A program made the position numbers and the translations under genes. Shown piece by piece: positions 4,653-7,904 of a stretch of 7,904 nucleotides of DNA. The notes beneath the pieces are model-generated. The model was not told the origin of the DNA. It made no database searches and saw only the letters and a list, made by a program, of their open reading frames with translations. Origin of the DNA: Pseudomonadota bacterium (lineage in GTDB: Bacteria > Bdellovibrionota_C > UBA2361 > OMII01); the NCBI GenBank assembly GCA_027486155.1, contig JAIXPR010000031.1:1-7904 (forward strand), given 5' to 3'. Numbering within the stretch: position 1 is the first letter of the stretch; each line of letters starts with the position of its first letter.

Positions 4653-7600
4653 CTACGCCGCGGCCCCACTCGCCTTCGCCTCCTCCGCACTCATCTGGAG
4701 GGCGACCTTCTTAGGGAGAAGCCACATGAAATCTCGCCGTGCACTCTCCCAGTTCGCGAGGATAGACTTGGCTGACGAACTTCCGGTCGCCTCAAGGTAG
4801 TCCTCAAGGATATCACGCAATCGCTCCTCGGCCGCGCTAGTAACGGAAACCGGTGTCACATACTCGGCATTAATGAAACGCTGATTATCGTGAAGGATAA
4901 ACACCTCCCCCCCGGTCATGCCAGCACCGATGTTAAACGAGGTGTCTCCCAGTATCACCACCGTACCGTTGGTCATGTACTCACACGCGTGCAATCCCGC
5001 GCCCTCGACAACGGTCAATGCTCCACTGTTTCGAACCGCGAAGCGATCACCGGCGCGACCGTGTACATAGAGGCGACCGCCGGTCGCCCCATACAGCGCG
5101 CAGTTTCCGATGATAGCGTTCTTCTCCGGAGCGAATCGCGCCGCTGGAGCCGGCGTAATGACCACACGTCCACCCGACATCGATTTGCATACCGAATCGT
5201 TCGCCTCTCCGAAGAGTCGCACGTTAATCCCCTCACAAAGGAAAACACCGAAGCCTTGTCCAGCGCTCCCCGAGAAGGAGAGGTTCATCTGCCCACCGAT
5301 CTTGATCACATCAGAGTAGGTATCTCGTTTTTTGTCCGATGCGGCGATGAGCGCGAGCCGCTCGGCGCGCACTCGCTGGGAGATAACTCCTGAGAGAGAC
5401 GCGAGGGTCGCTTTATCGTTCGTCGATATCTGGTACGAGCGAACCACGATCTCTCCCCTCTCAATCGCCGGCGCGCAATCGTCAATGAGCTCCTGATTGA
5501 GCTGGCTGATTCCGGGGTCAAAAAGCGCGGGGAGCTTACCATTCAGCGCTGGGCTCGCCTCCAATAATCCAGAGAGATCGATACCTCGAGCCTCAACCAT
5601 CGACGCGTGAGTAGGATCGACCTCGAGCAGCTCGGTTCGTCCCGGCAGCTCACGAAGATTCGTAACTCCGAGAGCGGCCAGATTGAGCCGGACATCATCG
5701 GCGATATAGGAGAGCACTCGAACGATATCCTCCGCGGCGCCCTTGTACTTAGCCTTAAACTTCGGATCGTGTGTAGCGATGCCCGTTGGGCAGGTGTTCT
5801 TTTCACAGATACGAGCCATGATGCAGCCCTGCGCTACGAGAAGGAGCTTTCCGAAATCAAACTCCTCCGCTCCGAGAACGGCCGCCGTAACGATATCTCG
5901 ACCGGTCTGAAGCGCTCCGTCCACTCTCACAGTGACATGCTGACGCAACCCATTCCTCACGAGGGCCTTGTGCACCTCGGTGAGCCCCAGCTCCCATGGA
6001 AGCCCAGCATGCTTCATCGAAGTGAGGGTCGCCGCCCCCGTTCCACCATCACTCCCCGCCACGTGGATAATGTCAGCTCCCGCTTTAGCGACACCCACCG
6101 CTATCGTTCCGACATTTGAGCCCGATACGAGCTTCACACTCACCTTGGCTGATGGCTTGAACTGCTTCAGTTCGTAAATAAGCTCCTTAAGATCCTCGAT
6201 GCTATAAATATCATGGAGGGGTGGAGGAGATATCAGATCAACGTTCATGTTGGAGTGCCGGGCGCGCGCAATCTCCAGGCTCACCTTCACACCCATGAGC
6301 TGCCCACCCTCTCCAGGCTTAGCGCCCTGAGCGACCTTTATCTGAAACTCCTCGGCGCTACTAAGATACTCTCCCGTCACACCGAAGCGCCCAGAGGCGA
6401 TCTGCTTCGTGGATGCGGTGCTACCATCGATATAGTAAAATGGATTCTCTCCCCCCTCTCCACTATTACTTCGTCCACCGATCATCTTCATCGCGGCGAT
6501 GATGTCCCGCTGCGATTCGGCGCTGATCGCGCCGAACGACATCGCGCCCGATCCGAACAAACTCAGGATCTCCTCACGAGGCTGCACGCTCTCAAGTGCG
6601 GTCGGCGAAGGGGGGTTTCTAAGCGATATGAGTTGTCGAATAGTCACTGGGGCGTCGGCGTCGTTCGACTTTAAGTACTCCTCATACACCTCCCACGCTC
6701 CTTGCTCTCGCGCGAGTTTGTGGAGATATCGCGAACGCGCGCTCGTCATCGAGTGCTTTTCTCCCACTACTCCCTTCACGTGTTCTTTGAACACATAGGT
6801 AGAGCGGAATTTTCCATTCTCAGCCAACTCCTTCGCCTGGGCGGTCTCGATCAGGATCTTCTCCACGAGTTGATCAATGCCTATGCCACCGATAGGACTT
6901 GCGACCCCGCTAAAATACTCCTTGACGATCTCTCTACCCAATCCGACCGCCGTAAAGAGGCGAGCCCCATGATAGCTTCGAACCACCGATATCCCGATCT
7001 TCGCCATCACCTTGAGGAGCCCCGCGTCGAAGGTCTTCAGGAGATTCCGCTCCTTCTGCTCCGGTGAGAGCTTCTGCAAACTGGCGTCCTGATCGAAACA
7101 CGCGATCTGGAGGGCGAGTCGCGGACAAACCGCGCCCGCGCCAAAGCCGACCAACGCGGCTACGTGATGCGTACTGCGAACCTCTCCCGTATCGACCACC
7201 AATGAGGCGCTCAGAAGCTCCCCGGCTTGGTTGAGAGCTTTGCTGACCGCGCGCAGAACGAGCAGACTTGGGATCGGTGGATGCTCATAGGTAGCCAACC
7301 TATCGGTTAAGATAATGATGCTGCATCCACTTTGAACAGCGGTCACCGCGTCAGCGGCGAGCTTACGGAGCTGCGCGCGAAATCCTACGGCGCCGTGATC
7401 TCGCCTGAAGGTCATGTGGAGCTCACGGGTCTTAAGATGTCCCTGGGTCCCACCACTCTCAGCGAGACTCTCAAGGTACTCCATCTGACTCAGACTGAGC
7501 ACGGGGCTCTGCAATTCGATAGCTCGAGCAGGCGGAATGAGCTCCTTCGGGGCGAAGATGTTAGGACGACGGCCAAGATAGGTCGTGAGGTCCGTAACCA

Positions 7601-7904
7601 TACTTTCACGGAGGTAATCGAGGGGAGGGTTCGTGACCTGCGCGAACTCTTGGTAGAAGTAGTCGAAGAAGCTGCGAGGCTCTAGCGATAATACCGCTGG
7701 CCGCGCTGTATCCCCCATCGACCCGATAGGCTCTTTGCCCTCAAGGATCATCGGAAAGAGTAATCGCTCCCGATCCTCATCGGTGTAGCAAAAGAGGTGC
7801 TGCCGCGAGAGGTCTGGCGACTCAAGAGATCGGCCTCCAAACTCGATCTTTAGTAGATGGGGATCGAAGCGAGCATCGTGATTATCAAGCGAGCGACTCG
7901 GATC
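4653..7904 (-). CDS. gltB: Glutamate synthase large (alpha) subunit, C-terminal portion; N-terminus outside window
   Basis: The frame is open to the window edge. The 51 codons before the ATG at 7751 read as GltB, including RQHLFCYTDEDRERLLFPM, so that ATG is internal. 1083 residues are visible of a protein usually near 1500. The N-terminal glutaminase domain with its catalytic cysteine is not in view. In window numbering, a central domain runs from about 70 to 430. The FMN-binding synthase domain opens with GSGAMSFGAIS (451-461) and has GGRSNSGEGGE, GRFGVTGEYL, AQGAKPGEGGQLMG and ISPPPLHDIYSIEDL. The 3Fe-4S cysteines are C694, C700 and C705 in CIMARICEKNTC. The C-terminal GXGXG beta-helix domain begins near GSAGQGFGVF (879-888). 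The enzyme makes glutamate from glutamine and 2-oxoglutarate. Several motif residues differ from the classical NADPH-type GltB. No gltD lies downstream; a deoxyhypusine-synthase-like gene does. Confidence 0.95.
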   Translation of the reverse strand, partial: DPSRSLDNHDARFDPHLLKIEFGGRSLESPDLSRQHLFCYTDEDRERLLFPMILEGKEPIGSMGDTARPAVLSLEPRSFFDYFYQEFAQVTNPPLDYLRESMVTDLTTYLGRRPNIFAPKELIPPARAIELQSPVLSLSQMEYLESLAESGGTQGHLKTRELHMTFRRDHGAVGFRAQLRKLAADAVTAVQSGCSIIILTDRLATYEHPPIPSLLVLRAVSKALNQAGELLSASLVVDTGEVRSTHHVAALVGFGAGAVCPRLALQIACFDQDASLQKLSPEQKERNLLKTFDAGLLKVMAKIGISVVRSYHGARLFTAVGLGREIVKEYFSGVASPIGGIGIDQLVEKILIETAQAKELAENGKFRSTYVFKEHVKGVVGEKHSMTSARSRYLHKLAREQGAWEVYEEYLKSNDADAPVTIRQLISLRNPPSPTALESVQPREEILSLFGSGAMSFGAISAESQRDIIAAMKMIGGRSNSGEGGENPFYYIDGSTASTKQIASGRFGVTGEYLSSAEEFQIKVAQGAKPGEGGQLMGVKVSLEIARARHSNMNVDLISPPPLHDIYSIEDLKELIYELKQFKPSAKVSVKLVSGSNVGTIAVGVAKAGADIIHVAGSDGGTGAATLTSMKHAGLPWELGLTEVHKALVRNGLRQHVTVRVDGALQTGRDIVTAAVLGAEEFDFGKLLLVAQGCIMARICEKNTCPTGIATHDPKFKAKYKGAAEDIVRVLSYIADDVRLNLAALGVTNLRELPGRTELLEVDPTHASMVEARGIDLSGLLEASPALNGKLPALFDPGISQLNQELIDDCAPAIERGEIVVRSYQISTNDKATLASLSGVISQRVRAERLALIAASDKKRDTYSDVIKIGGQMNLSFSGSAGQGFGVFLCEGINVRLFGEANDSVCKSMSGGRVVITPAPAARFAPEKNAIIGNCALYGATGGRLYVHGRAGDRFAVRNSGALTVVEGAGLHACEYMTNGTVVILGDTSFNIGAGMTGGEVFILHDNQRFINAEYVTPVSVTSAAEERLRDILEDYLEATGSSSAKSILANWESARRDFMWLLPKKVALQMSAEEAKASGAAA

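Noticed and set aside
4890..5393. Long plus-strand open frames opposite the glutamate synthase gene (also at 5607-6119 and 6213-6674)
   Set aside because: They are antisense shadows of a well-conserved coding region, with no family resemblance or ribosome-binding sites.
7751..7751. ATG at 7749-7751 as the start of the glutamate synthase gene
   Set aside because: The frame continues upstream with clear GltB sequence to the window edge, and the following EGKEPIGSMGD is an internal motif.

Overview
The window looks like ordinary chromosome from a Gram-negative bacterium of middling GC content. Six protein genes can be supported, two of them cut by the window edges. The taxonomy is not resolved. 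The mix of phosphorelay proteins, an ECF sigma factor, a bacterial deoxyhypusine-synthase-like protein and a divergent glutamate synthase would fit a deltaproteobacterial or Bdellovibrionota-like lineage, but this is a low-confidence guess from recalled family resemblance.

Layout from left to right. (1) 3-812 (+) is the C-terminal end of a hybrid signalling protein, a receiver domain followed by a histidine phosphotransfer (HPt) domain. (2) 923-1330 (-) is a stand-alone CheY-like receiver, convergent with the first gene. (3) 1439-1837 (+) is panD, pyruvoyl-dependent aspartate 1-decarboxylase, divergent from the receiver. (4) 1838-2278 is a 441-bp non-coding stretch. It holds a 12-bp palindrome, a two-armed REP/BIME-like hairpin element and a G-quadruplex-capable C-run. 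(5) 2279-2929 (+) is an ECF sigma factor, closed by a strong intrinsic terminator at 2947-2981. (6) 2982-3422 is a second non-coding stretch. It holds a 31-bp imperfect inverted repeat (3226-3318) and a terminator facing the minus-strand genes (3361-3389). (7) 3423-4520 (-) is a deoxyhypusine-synthase-family protein that lacks the family's catalytic lysine. (8) 4653-7904 (-) is the C-terminal two thirds or so of the glutamate synthase large subunit; its reading frame stays open to the right edge.

How the genes may work together. The receiver plus HPt protein and the nearby single receiver have the parts needed for the last steps of a phosphorelay (Asp to His to Asp). panD (beta-alanine for pantothenate/CoA) and gltB (glutamate from glutamine and 2-oxoglutarate) are core metabolism. 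The deoxyhypusine-synthase-like gene lies 132 bp downstream of gltB on the same strand, where gltD is often found. I see no defence system, prophage, IS element, CRISPR array, tRNA or rRNA. The most notable signals are the two structured intergenic elements, the lysine-less deoxyhypusine-synthase-like protein and the atypical sequence signature of the glutamate synthase.
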